From positions 359,411,436 to 359,475,435 of the forward strand of contig OZ024742.1 of NCBI GenBank assembly GCA_964016885.1: a stretch of DNA of 64,000 nt. Direction: 5' to 3'. Shown piece after piece: positions 1 through 9,636 of the stretch. How positions within the stretch are numbered: position 1 is the first letter of the stretch; every line of letters starts with the position of its first letter. The notes under the pieces are model-generated. The model saw only the letters and a list, made by a program, of their open reading frames with translations. It was not told where the DNA came from and searched no databases. The DNA is from Eledone cirrhosa (Eukaryota; Mollusca; Cephalopoda; Octopoda; Eledonidae). Position numbers and translations under genes: made by a program.

Positions 1-1107
1 TCCATTTTTTATTATGTTGGCTTGGTAATTTTTTGTTGGCAGACACTGATCTTGTGCTGATATAATCAGTCCTTCAGTCTCCGATTTCAGTCCAGAGGAT
101 GCTAACCACTGATGGGTTAAAGTTTTGTCGACATCAGGATTGTTAGCTCTTTCTGGGTATTTTCCATACAGAGGCTTTTCTTGCCATTTCTTAGCCAGTT
201 TCTGTAGCAGTTCTTTCTTTGCAGTTACTTTTACCTGCTTTGCTTTTTCTGTGTTTTCCACTTCAGCAGTAAATGGGACTTCTGAAATTTGTAGTCCATT
301 ACTGTATCTTTGTGCATCTTTTGTAATGGAGTATGATCTTTTGATGCTTTCGTGTTTCAAAACGAGTTTGATCATCCAATCATGTGATTCCCTTAGATAT
401 GTAGATAATCCAATTGTTGCAGTTTTCAACGCACTATCTAACTGGATTAACCCACGGCCTCCTTCTTTCCTAGGGAGATATATTCTATCTGTATCTGCCT
501 TAGGATGATGCATTCTGTGCATGGTTAAGAATTTTCTAATTTTTGTATCGAGCCTACGGATCTCTGTGCTTGTCTAGTTGATGACATTGAAACTATAGGT
601 TACTGCTGGTATGCCAAGCGTGTTCATGGCATCGATCCTATTCCTTGCATTCAATTCTGTTCTTAAGATTGCTCTTACTCTGCGGTAACATTTCTTCCTT
701 ATCTTTTCCCTCATTGTCGAGTGCTTCATTCCGTCTCCTTCACAAACACCTAGATATTTGTAAGTTTCCTCTTGATCAAGTTCTCTTATCACGTTCCCCC
801 GATCAAGATTAATGTCTGAACTTTTCAGCAGCTTTCCTCTGGTGAACGTTGCTTTGGTGCATTTATCTAGTCCAAACTGCATTTTAATGTCATCACTGAA
901 CTGTTCCACAGTGGATAATAGCCCTTGCAATTGTTCATCATTTTTTGCAAATAGTTTCAGGTCATCCATGTAGAACAAGTGATAAATGGTTTTATCATAG
1001 ACTTTATATCCATGTTTTGTATCATTGAGCATTTTACTTAATTGTATAAGTATGATGCAGAATAAAAGCGGTGATAAAGAGTCACCCTGAAAAATTCCAC
1101 AATTAAT
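1..1107 (-). mobile_element. R2-superfamily LINE, copy 1 (5'-truncated, runs off the window)
   Basis: This is a partial LINE read on the minus strand. It aligns base for base with positions 1911-2994 of the next copy, apart from scattered substitutions. It starts inside the reverse transcriptase at the motif-B region, where GIFQGDS is readable from about 1107 downwards, and it continues past the left edge of the window. The 5' end is joined to an ATT-rich microsatellite at 1108-1170 that forms the tail of copy 2, so the two copies lie head to tail. The missing 5' two thirds is the usual result of incomplete target-primed reverse transcription. Family assignment rests on copy 2. Confidence 0.85.
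574..1032 (-). pseudogene. Reverse transcriptase C-terminal fragment of LINE copy 1
   Basis: This 152-residue fragment holds the polymerase active-site motif YMDD (in LFYMDDLKLFAKND) followed by the thumb region. The same block in copy 2 differs at only a few residues. The frame ends at a stop where copy 2 reads on through tryptophan (VINWSS), so it is broken. Positions 1-573 continue the thumb and linker in shifted frames up to just before the zinc finger. No intact product is expected. Confidence 0.8.
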
Positions 1108-1170
1108 ATTAATTATTATTATTAAATATTATTATTAAATATTAAATATTATTATTATTATTATTACAGT
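1108..1170. repeat. (ATT)n / TTAAATATT microsatellite at LINE junction
   Basis: An imperfect ATT/TAAAT tract lies between the 3' end of R2-superfamily copy 2 and the truncated 5' end of copy 1. In LINE orientation copy 2 ends in CTGTAATAATAAT. It could be the LINE's own tail, the target microsatellite, or both. Confidence 0.85.
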
Positions 1171-1310
1171 TGCATTTATCTTGCTTTATGTTCATACGAG
1201 TTATCACCAAGTCACAACCAGTGACCTCAAGAGACAACAAGGTCCGCCATGTTCAAGAAAGAACATACATACTCACACATGCATCTTTAGTGTTTAGACT
1301 TGTGATGTAC

Positions 1311-2264
1311 TTATATTGACAGAATCTTCCTTAATATATGGGCAGTTCCCATTAGTACTATCTTTTGTATTTCTCCTATACGCGGGTTTCCTGGGATTTG
1401 CGATAAGTAATCATTAGACCCCTTAGGTATCATTCCCAGAGCGCCTACAACCACTGGTATTGTTTTAGTTCTCAATTTCCACATTTTTCCAATTTCTATC
1501 TCCAGGTCCTTATACTTGCTCAATTTTTCAAATGTTTTTATAGATACATTCTTGTCTATTGGAACGGACATATCAATTAACAGGCATACCCTCTTTTTAA
1601 AGTCCTTCAATATTATATCAGGTCTATTTGCATCTATTTTTCGGTCTGTTTGGATCCTAAAGTTCCACAAGATTGAGATGTGATCTTTTTCAAGTATGGG
1701 TGGTGGTTGATGCTCCCACCAATTCTTTTGATGGGGCAGGTCAAAATGCTTACACATTATCCAATGTATGTATTGTGCAGCTCTGTCATGCCTGTTTAGG
1801 TATTCGGTTGGAGCTATAGGACTGCACATTGAAATTATATGGTCAATGGTCTCTGGTTGTTTTTTGCATACACGGCATAATGGGCTGCATCCATTTTTTA
1901 TTATGTTGCCTTGGTAATTTTTTGTTGGCAGACACTGATCTTGTGCCGATATAATCAGTCCTTCAGTCTCCGATTTCAGTCCAAAGGATGCCAACCACTG
2001 ATGGGTTAAAGTCTTGTCAACATCAGGATTGTTAGCTCGTTCGGGGTATTTTCCATACAGAGGCTTTTCTTGCCATTTCTTAGCCAGTTTCTGTAGCAGT
2101 TCTTTCTTTGCAGTTACTTTTACCTGCTTTGCTTTTTCTGTGTTTTCCATTTCAGCAGTAAATGGGACTTCTGAAATTTGCAGTCCATTACTGTATCTTT
2201 GTGCATCTTTTGTAATGGAATATGATCTTTTGATGCTTTCGTGTTTCAAAACGAGTTTGATCAT
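1311..2264 (-). pseudogene. Zinc finger and restriction-like endonuclease of LINE copy 2
   Basis: This is the 317-residue C-terminal piece of the copy-2 polyprotein. It contains a CCHC finger (CRVCKKQPETIDHIISMC, spacing C-X2-C-X8-H-X4-C). About 75 residues later comes the endonuclease core, ANRPDII followed by LLIDMSVPID, matching the RPD-X(n)-D pattern of R2-type nicking endonucleases. The C-terminus ends LMGTAHILRKILSI, close to the LLGTARTLRYVLNI end of the third copy, which supports the stop at 1311 as the native one. It overlaps the RT piece by four bases in another frame, so a frameshift separates them. Confidence 0.85.
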
Positions 2265-3876
2265 CCATCATGTGATTCCCTTAGATATGTAGATAATCCA
2301 ATTGTTGCAGTTTTCAACGCAATGTCTAACTGGATTAACCCACGTCCTCCTTCTTTCCTAGGGAGATATATTCTATCTATATCTGCCTTAGGGTGATGCA
2401 TTCTGTGCATGGTTAAGAATTTTCTAATTTTTGTATCGAGCCTACGGATCTCTGTGCTTGACCAGTTGATGACATTGTAACTGTAGGTTACTACTGGTAT
2501 GGCAAGCGTGTTTATGGCATCGATCCTATTCCTTGCATTCAATTCCGTTCTTAAGATTGCTCTTATTCTGCGGTAACATTCCTTCCTTATCCTTTCCCTC
2601 ATTGTCGAGTGCTTGATTCCGTCTCTTTCACAAACACCTAGATATTTGTAAGTTTTTTCTTGATCAAGTTCTCTTATCACGTTCCCCCGATCAAGATTAA
2701 TGTCTGAACTTTTCAGCAGCTTTCCTCTGGTGAACGTTGCTTTGGCGCATTTATCTAGTCCAAACTCCATTTTAATGTCATCACTGAACTGCTCCACAGT
2801 GGATAATAGCCCTTGCAATTGTTCATCATTTTTTGCAAATAGTTTCAGGTCATCCATGTAGAACAAGTGATTAATGGTTTTGTCATAGACTTTATATCCA
2901 TGTTTTGTTTCATTGAGCATTTTACTTAATGGTATAAGTGCGATGCAGAATAAAAGCGGTGATAAAGAGTCACTCTGAAAAATTCCACAATTAATATTAA
3001 CTTCTCCAGCTTCCAGTGATTTTGTTTCACTATTCAAAAGGAGTGTCGTTTTTCCATGTCTTCATACTGAATGACAAAAACCTCCTGACAATGGGGGATA
3101 TTTTGAAAATCTCTAAACATTTTTCAATCCAACTGTGTGGCAAACCTTTGAATGCTTTTTTATAATCTATCCAAGCAATTGATAGATTTTTGTGTCTATT
3201 ATGACAATCTTCCAGTATCATTTTGTTAACCAGAAGCTGATCCTTACAGCCATATGAGCCTCGTTTACACCCTTTCTGCTCAATGGGAAATAGGTCATTT
3301 GTTATCAGGTGGTCATATGTGTATTCAGTTAGGACTGATGTTAAAATTTTATACTTTGTGGTCAAGCAAGTTATCGGTCTGTAATTTTTGGGATTGTTTG
3401 TCTCATCATTCTTCGGAAGCAGAAATGTAATGCCGTTAACTAGCCATGATGGTATCTTTTCTGGCTCCTTAACTATTTCATTGTAAAGTTGGGCTAACAG
3501 CTCATGAGACTCTGTGGTCTTTTCCTGGGGATTTCCATTTGCTGATTTTTCTTAGAGCCAAGCGCAACTGTTCAACTGTTATATTTTCCCATATTTGTTC
3601 TTCAAAGTGAGCTGTATCTTTCATTTGTCTGTCTATCCATGGGGCATGTATGTTATGAACTTTTTCTTCGGCCCAGATCTTTTCCCAGAATTCTTGCACT
3701 TCCTCCTTGGGTGGTATTGATTTAGCAGTTATTGTTGACTTACCAATTTTTCTGTAGAAGTTTCTTTGGTTGTTTTTGAACATATTATTGTCCTTATAGA
3801 ATCTAGATCGTTTTTCAAAGCGCCTTATACGAGCAGCTTTGGCCGACACTTTTTGCTTGATTATTTCTATCAGCAT
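2261..3876 (-). pseudogene. Reverse transcriptase region of R2-superfamily LINE copy 2
   Basis: Three overlapping pieces (3502-3876, 3030-about 3420, 2261-3037) in different frames together cover the reverse transcriptase. Visible motifs in order are KWKSPGKD (entry to the RT), NYRPITCL (motif 1), AWIDYKKAF (motif A, catalytic Asp), a motif-B block reading QSDSLSPLLF, and YMDD (motif C). The usual QGDS of motif B is QSDS here, while copy 1 still has QGDS, so this looks like decay. At least two frameshifts separate the pieces. It would have copied element RNA at the nicked target. Confidence 0.85.
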
Positions 3877-3891
3877 GTCTATGTCACATGT

Positions 3892-4932
3892 TCATTTTAT
3901 ACTGTACTTTTTTTTCAATTTTCTAAGTTTAATTTGTTTAACATGTTCACCTAATTTATAGTTTGTTAAAATTTCTATGTCAGATCGGAGAAGGTTTATT
4001 TGGCGATTGATGTTCTCTTGCCAAGTAGATTTCTTGTGGGAATTCCTTTGTTTTTTCATCTTCACTCCACATAAGTGAGTGGTGACTTTAGCTGATGCAT
4101 AATAGAGATGATTTAAATCAGTAATGTTTAGTTTGTTTGTGATGATAATGTTTTTGAGAATTATGTTAGTCTTGTGTATTATCTTTTGGTTCTGTTTGGA
4201 GTTCTGGATCTTAGGGAGGGTGTCTCGTTGCCCCATGTCAGATTCTTTCATTTTCATCCATTCGATCATAATTTCATCCTTCAAGCTGGCAAGTTCATTC
4301 TCATTCATTTCTTTATCATTTACGATCTCATTATTTTCATTTGGAGTTTCATCTTGAGCATGCACTCTCTCCACTTTTTCGATCCTTTCTTTAACTTGTT
4401 CTGTTGCCAGTGATTCCGCCCCAACCCTGGGATTCGAAGTGTTACAGTTTACCTCGTTTTCACTGACACATGTTTCATTTTCCCTTCGCTGACTTTGTGC
4501 TAATAGCTTGATCTGATCAATTTCTATATCAGTTAGTAACTTTTTTCTTACAATATTTCTTCGTATATTGGCTAGTTTGTTACTGTCAATATAGCCTCTG
4601 TTTTCGGGATGTTTCTTTTTCCAGTTGATATATGTCTGTTCTGTATTCGATGTATTTGATGGGTAGTACATGGCAGTGTAGAAAGCCTCAAGGACTTCTT
4701 TATTATCTTCCCTTGACCATTTCTCTCTCTTTTTCTTTGGATTTCTTGGTGGTGAACATGGAGGGCCAACAGTAGGAGTATTCCGGTTATGGGAGGTCTC
4801 CAGCTCCGAAGTGATGGGAAGGTTTGAACCATTAGCTGATTTTTCGACCCCAGTCTGGTTCCTCTCTGAGGGACGCGGCCCTTTTTTACCCGGGTGACGG
4901 CCGATCCGGTATGAGATTTTATCATTAGACAT
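3892..4932 (-). pseudogene. N-terminal region of R2-superfamily LINE, Myb-like motif
   Basis: This 346-residue piece is the N-terminus of copy 2. Around residues 69-95 it carries a tryptophan-centred, basic Myb-like motif (KREKWSREDNKEVLEAFY), like the N-terminal DNA-binding motifs of R2-group proteins that help recognise the insertion site. A similar motif (RTNWTKELNRTVMQCY) occurs in the third R2-superfamily copy at about 55850. The rest is charged and rich in Asn, Glu and Lys. The frame stops at KKKYSIK, where the third copy shows a frameshift at the same place; downstream coding resumes in another frame. The start codon is the first ATG after the 5' UTR. Confidence 0.65.
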
Positions 4933-5018
4933 TTACTTTATTTTGTCGCGTTTTATCCTTATCGGCCAAGGGGTAATCATTTCGTGTTACCACTTCTAGA
5001 ACGAGTGTCAACCAAGAC

Positions 5019-5019
<1 letters not shown>

Positions 5020-5052
<33 letters not shown>
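5020..5052. repeat. (ATT)n microsatellite shared by two LINEs
   Basis: About eleven ATT units lie between the 5' end of R2-superfamily copy 2 (leftwards, minus strand) and the 5' end of Tx1-type element A (rightwards, plus strand). Two unrelated LINEs abut the same tract in opposite polarity. Confidence 0.95.
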
Positions 5053-5266
5053 GAATGCCATGGTTGACGGAGGCTCGGCTCTGTAAGGTATTGTAAATTT
5101 TGACCGCTATAACAATTGTAAATTGTTTAAAACTTTAACCAAATTGTAGACAAAAACACCCTTCTCCTCGTGAGAGGGGTCTTTCTGCCCATTATTTGGC
5201 CCTTCGGGGTTAAATAACCGCTTATTGGGGTTTTGTGCCCAATATTTATTTTAAACCAAAAAAAAC

Positions 5267-7297
5267 ATGGCTATGAAAAAGAATTTTCACAAGTCACTCC
5301 CACTCATTCCGTCTTCTTCTTCCTCAATCGTCACTACAGCAGAGAGAAGATTGTCTCTCTCCCTCCTTTCTCTAAATGTGTCTCTCTCCCTCCCTTCTCT
5401 TTCGCAAGCGACGCCAGTAAAGAAAAATAGTTTACAAAATCACGTGCAAAGCATGGAACATTTCTCCACGACGACGACAACGACGAAAAAGGTGTGCGGT
5501 AAATACGAAAACCCATTTCATTCGTCTGACGTCATGAATAATAGCAGTAGCAGCCGTAATAACAGCAGCAGCAGCAACAACAACAACAACCACAGCAACA
5601 GCGGCGGCGGCAGTAGTCGTAGTACGTGCAGAAACAACAAAAGTAACAGCAGCTCTGACGACAACAACAACAACAACAGCAGCAAAGAAAAACCAACTCG
5701 TTTGCAGGTATCGCAAAGAACCTGGAAACCATCCTCATAACAAATGAGGAATTACAGGAAGCGAAGAAGATGGTGACGAAAACCGGACACCGAGCAATCT
5801 GCAAGGCAGCGGAAAAATTTTTCGAAACCCAACAGCACTATACGGTCACGTACAGTACAGTAAGTACAAAATCCCGTAGGGTTGAAAGAGCCACAGAGGC
5901 TCAAATACAAAAAGCCTTAGGGTCTGTGTGGCAGCGTAAAACGCACATCACCCGAGGCAAGAAATATGCCACCGTAGACGTGCTTTTTGCCACAACCCAG
6001 GAGGCAAAGGCTCAATCTTTAGTGACCCTAAGGAGCGAGGAAATGGTGTTGGTGCCCTCCTACTGCGGGCAAAAAATTGTGAGGGTCAAACTGACACACA
6101 TCCCCCCCCCTCCGGATGGCCCCTTTTTGGCTGGCCGCGTCTGTCCTCGTCGGAATCGAGGACAAAACAACTGTACTGCAAGTACAGAAAAGAGTAAGAG
6201 AAGCTTGGGTCGGCACCTCCATTGAGATGTTAATCCAAACCCACCAGGAGTGCATCGAAGCTATCCCGGATGTGATAGACTTCGATAACGGCACTCAACT
6301 GCCCATAAGTGTTGAGGGCAAACGCCCGAAATGCTTTCGCTGTGGATCGAAAACTCACCTCAAGGCCTTCTGCAACGAGAAGACACTGAGAAAGGAGAAA
6401 ACCCCCCTGCTTCCGAAACCGGCTCCACTGTTACCAGCAACAGTACAAGCGGCAACCAGGAACGATAGGTCCGTGGCACCCATACCCTCGCCACGGAAAT
6501 CAAGAACAGCAGCAGCAGTGGAAGTATTAACAACAACAACAGTAATACCAACTGCAGCTCCAACAGAGACTCCACTACAAACATCACAAACAACAACAAG
6601 TGAAAGAGTGGAGCTGGTACTCCTCTCCAACCTCACAGAATCAGACATGGAGTGTGAGGTGGGAGAGGGATGGCAAAAGGTCGCAAGATGGCACAAACGC
6701 AGAATCAGCGCATCGTCGCCTTCGAAAAGGGAGGAAAGAAATGAAAAAAGGGTAAAGTCTACTGCAAAGAGACTCACAGCAGCAACACCACCAACACCAT
6801 CACCACCCACACTAGCAACACCATCACCACCGGCGACAACCCCACCGCCAACAACAACAACACCTTCAACACCACCACCACAAGCACCAACATCGCAAAC
6901 ACAACAACAACGACAAGAAAATAGCAGAACCACACCCACCCCCAGAAAAAACAAATGCACGGCAATAAATACACACAACAAGAAACAAATGACTTACATA
7001 ATTGAACACACAGATATTTCGCAGCACGACTACATAATACCAGCACCAATCAAAACACCAACGAACATAGCACTGGTAAAAATGGCACAGAAACAATACA
7101 CAAATATTAAAACGAAATTCCCCAACGCAGTTGGTGATTTCAGAGACCTAGGTGGGACTCTCAACCGGAGAGTATATTCGGACATACTCATAGAGGAGCC
7201 GACGACCAGCCGAAGGGACGATTCAACGGTCCCTTCACCAGAGGATCAAATGAAAAGGGATGGAGAAACCATCCTTCCTCTACGAAAAGTACGGTAA
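5267..7297 (+). pseudogene. ORF1 of element A (nucleic-acid-binding, frameshifted)
   Basis: Three overlapping frames (5267-5740, 5770-6225, 6116-7297) reproduce the ORF1 protein of element B. The N-terminal part is Ser/Asn-rich and encoded by CAG/AAC runs. The middle holds the conserved block RATEAQIQKALGSVWQR. A CCHC knuckle follows (CFRCGSKTHLKAFC, near 6330-6372), then a long Pro/Thr-rich stretch, and the protein ends in TILPLRKVR. The frame breaks lie near 5710-5760 and in a C-run near 6100 that differs in length from element B. The start ATG has A at -3 and G at +4. The stop TAA lies inside a GTAAGT motif at 7294-7299. Confidence 0.85.
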
Positions 7298-7331
7298 GTG
7301 GTCTTTCCCATCTTTTCCACTCCATTTCAAC

Positions 7332-7961
7332 ATGACCTCACTCAGAATAGGCAGCATAAATGCGCGTGGCTTGGGGTCGTCATGGAAGCAGGGCCACCTG
7401 CTCAACGACCTCAGGTCACTAAACATAGATGTAGTGGCCATCAGCGAGACCAGATTCTCCGAAGCACGGGCCTTCGCACCGATCTTCGGAGGCTACGATG
7501 TGTACGCATCTCCCAGCGGTCCTGGATCGGGGGGAGGATTTGTTGTGCTTTTTCTGAGAGGTTTGGATCTCGACATACGGGCCATCTTCCTGGACCCAGA
7601 GAGTAAGTTGGTGGTGCTGGACGTGACCAGCGGAGACGATCAAGCTTTCAGGCTAGTGGCCGTCTATGCCCCGACAGGAGCAGGGCGGCCTGATTTCTTC
7701 CGGCGTCTGGAGACCTTTCTTGGAACGTCCCGCTCTTTAGTGTTAGTGGGCGACTGGAACGGGATCTTAGATGCACGCAGGGACTTGTGGGATTAGCGGA
7801 TAGGGGAGGAGGGTGCAAGAGCCTCACCAACCTGCTCAGGCGTTGTGAACTGTCTGACAGGTACCGATTGGATTTCCCGAATGTGCCAATGTGGACTTGG
7901 ACGAATCTCATCGGGTCATCCAGATCACATCTAGATAGAGTGTTTTATAGGGAAATAGATA
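7332..7961 (+). pseudogene. ORF2 of element A, endonuclease half
   Basis: This is the N-terminal APE-type endonuclease. Motifs are SINARGLG, AISETRFSE (catalytic Glu), YAPTGAGRPDFFRRL and GDWNGILDA (catalytic Asp/Asn). A small deletion near 7780, compared with element B, shifts the frame and gives a premature stop (RRDLWD). The other frame then continues through TNLIGSSRSHLDRVF up to the insertion point at 7961. It would nick target DNA; it cannot act in this broken state. Confidence 0.88.
7942..7961. repeat. Left target-site duplication of the nested LINE
   Basis: Twenty bases ending AGGGAAATAGATA match 9617-9636 at 19 of 20 positions. Intact element B (near 51235-51255, complement) carries this sequence only once, so it is a genuine duplication. 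Confidence 0.92.
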
Positions 7962-9616
7962 TGTTTCTTTTATTTGCCACCAGGGCATCAAAAGTGGGAC
8001 AAGTACAAAGGGGGGAGTTTACACAAAAAGGCGTCCTCAATAAGGAGGAGGCAATAACAAAATATAAAAATAAAATAAAATATAACAAAAAATAAAATTT
8101 ATAACAAAATCCTCAATAAAGAGGAGGCGCCTTGGGGGGGCGCACACACCCCCGAAAAAAGTGTGCAACCCTTTTCCTCAGGAGCACAAAGAGGGGGTGC
8201 TCCCTCGTTCCTTCCTCTTTTCCACCTACAGGCTTATGTAAAGAGAAGGCCCATTCACACGGGCCATTCTCGCCACTTTCACCCACCTTTCATAAAAACG
8301 ACTGGGGTGGAGCACCTCTCTCTCTATCCTGATCCTTCTTCCGAAATGATATCGGAAGAAACGAACCAGTTGTTGGCCAGAGAGAAAGGTGCCTGACCTC
8401 AGTCCTTTCAGACGCGTCCACCATACAACCTCTTTCGCCATGGCTATTACGCACAGAAACACCGCCTCTGCTTCATCTTTGAAGGGGGAGGCGGCTTGAT
8501 CATTACAATAGACTCGGTGGTCAACCGGATCGGTACCACCCTTGACAGCAGTTGTTCGACATAGCCCCACAGATCGGCTACGCCCGAGCAGTGTACCAAT
8601 GCGTGTGCAACGGTTTCCTCATCGCACACGCATCTGAGACAGATCTTTTTGGCGGGGTCCCTACCCGGGCGCCCGTGTCTGTAGAGCTTTTCTCGAACGG
8701 GTAAAGCCCCTCGGTAGCACTGCCAGGCCAGGGACTTCTGGAAGTTGTCCATAGGTCCCGGGCTGAATGTCCTACCGAACAGGCTGGCCAGTTCGTCCTC
8801 CTCCATGTCTAGGGCTTCTCAGAGGGCGTCGTCGCACCTGCTGCGTACCAGCCCTCTATAGAATGTTGCGGTGGAGTCTCCACTGACAACCGGATCCGCC
8901 TGCCAGAGGGCGGTGAGCGCCTGGGCACACTCAGTGTGCCAGGCGCCCAGTTTTCTCGGTCTTTGCTTGACCCAGGATTGCAGCTCGGTGAGTGAGACGA
9001 GTCTGGGAAAGGTTCGTCTCACAAACGAGGCCCACACCGGTTGACGGGTGAGGAATACGGAGAGGTGCCGTAGCCTTAATGCGTGTTTACGCATCATTAG
9101 CCACGGCTTCCCCAGCCCTCCTTTCGAAGGGTGTTGACAGCAGATGGATCTCCTCACCATAGGAGCCCGCCTCTTCCAAAGGAATTGGAAGAGTGCGTGC
9201 TCCATCTTGGTGAGGGTTTCCCTTGGGCAGGGCACTACGGTCAGGCGGTAGTAGATGACGGACGCTATGTAGGTGTTCGCCACCTCCCCCCGACCTTTCA
9301 GGGATAGTTTGCAACTGGCCCACTTCTGGGTCAGTGCAAACACCCTGTTCGTAACCTCCGCCCAGTTTTTCTCCACCTGGAGGTCCGGTCCGAACCAGAC
9401 CCCGAGCAACTTCACCGGGCCCTCCGTCCAGCGTCCGACGACGCCATCGGAGGGCATCGGTCTGCCCCTCCACGTGCCGAGTTGCAAACCGATCGACTTG
9501 TCCCGGTTCAGCTTAGCCCCTGTGAACCTTTCGTACTCCTCCAGTAAGGTGCCGACCGCCTCGATTTCGGAGGTCGTCGACACCATTACTGTCACGTCAT
9601 CGGCGTAGGCCGACAC
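7962..9616 (-). mobile_element. Nested Tx1/L1-type LINE, 5'-truncated, inserted in element A
   Basis: This minus-strand insertion of about 1.65 kb has a 20-bp target-site duplication. Its 3' end reads GGTGGCAAATAAAAGAAACA and then TATCTAT, with an AATAAA signal just inside. It is truncated at its 5' side just before the RT YADD motif. Protein and 3' UTR sequence place it with the E elements at 18148-30507 and not with its host element A. The 3' UTR (about 7962-8225) contains two short GAGGAGGC repeats. Confidence 0.93.
8226..9616 (-). pseudogene. ORF2 C-terminal half of the nested LINE
   Basis: Reading starts at SAYADDVTVMV (RT motif C, catalytic Asp pair). It runs through GTWRGRPMPSDG, LLGVWFGPDLQ, the thumb and ALTQKWASCKLSLKGRGEVANTY. 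The C-terminal domain has PGPMDNFQKSLAWQCYRGAL and a zinc-knuckle-like CLRCVCDEETVAHALVHC. A frame change near 8820 and another near 8450-8500 break it. The leading residues of the long frame (9617-9664) belong to the flanking host element, not to this LINE. Confidence 0.85.
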
Positions 9617-9636
9617 GTTTTGTAGGGAAATAGATA
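9617..9636. repeat. Right target-site duplication of the nested LINE
   Basis: This is the partner of 7942-7961 with one A/G difference. Element A resumes immediately afterwards with GGTCTAGCATAGG. Confidence 0.92.

Larger units (their letters stand above)
1171..5019 (-). mobile_element. R2-superfamily LINE, copy 2 (near full length, defective)
   Basis: This minus-strand LINE of about 3.85 kb has the single-ORF order typical of elements with a restriction-like endonuclease: N-terminal DNA-binding region (3892-4932), reverse transcriptase (about 2261-3876), then a CCHC zinc finger and PD-(D/E)XK-type endonuclease (1311-2264). The 3' UTR runs from 1310 to about 1171 and ends in (TAA)n. The 5' end abuts (ATT)n at 5020-5052. 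The reading frame is broken into at least four pieces, so the copy is dead. The architecture fits the R2/R4/NeSL/Hero group; I cannot fix the clade by eye. Confidence 0.85.

Noticed and set aside
5432..5804. Minus-strand Val/Cys-rich frames opposite LINE ORF1 (also at 6355-6981, 24797-25214, 52149-52855)
   Set aside because: Antisense shadows of Asn/Ser/Pro/Thr-rich repeats in ORF1.
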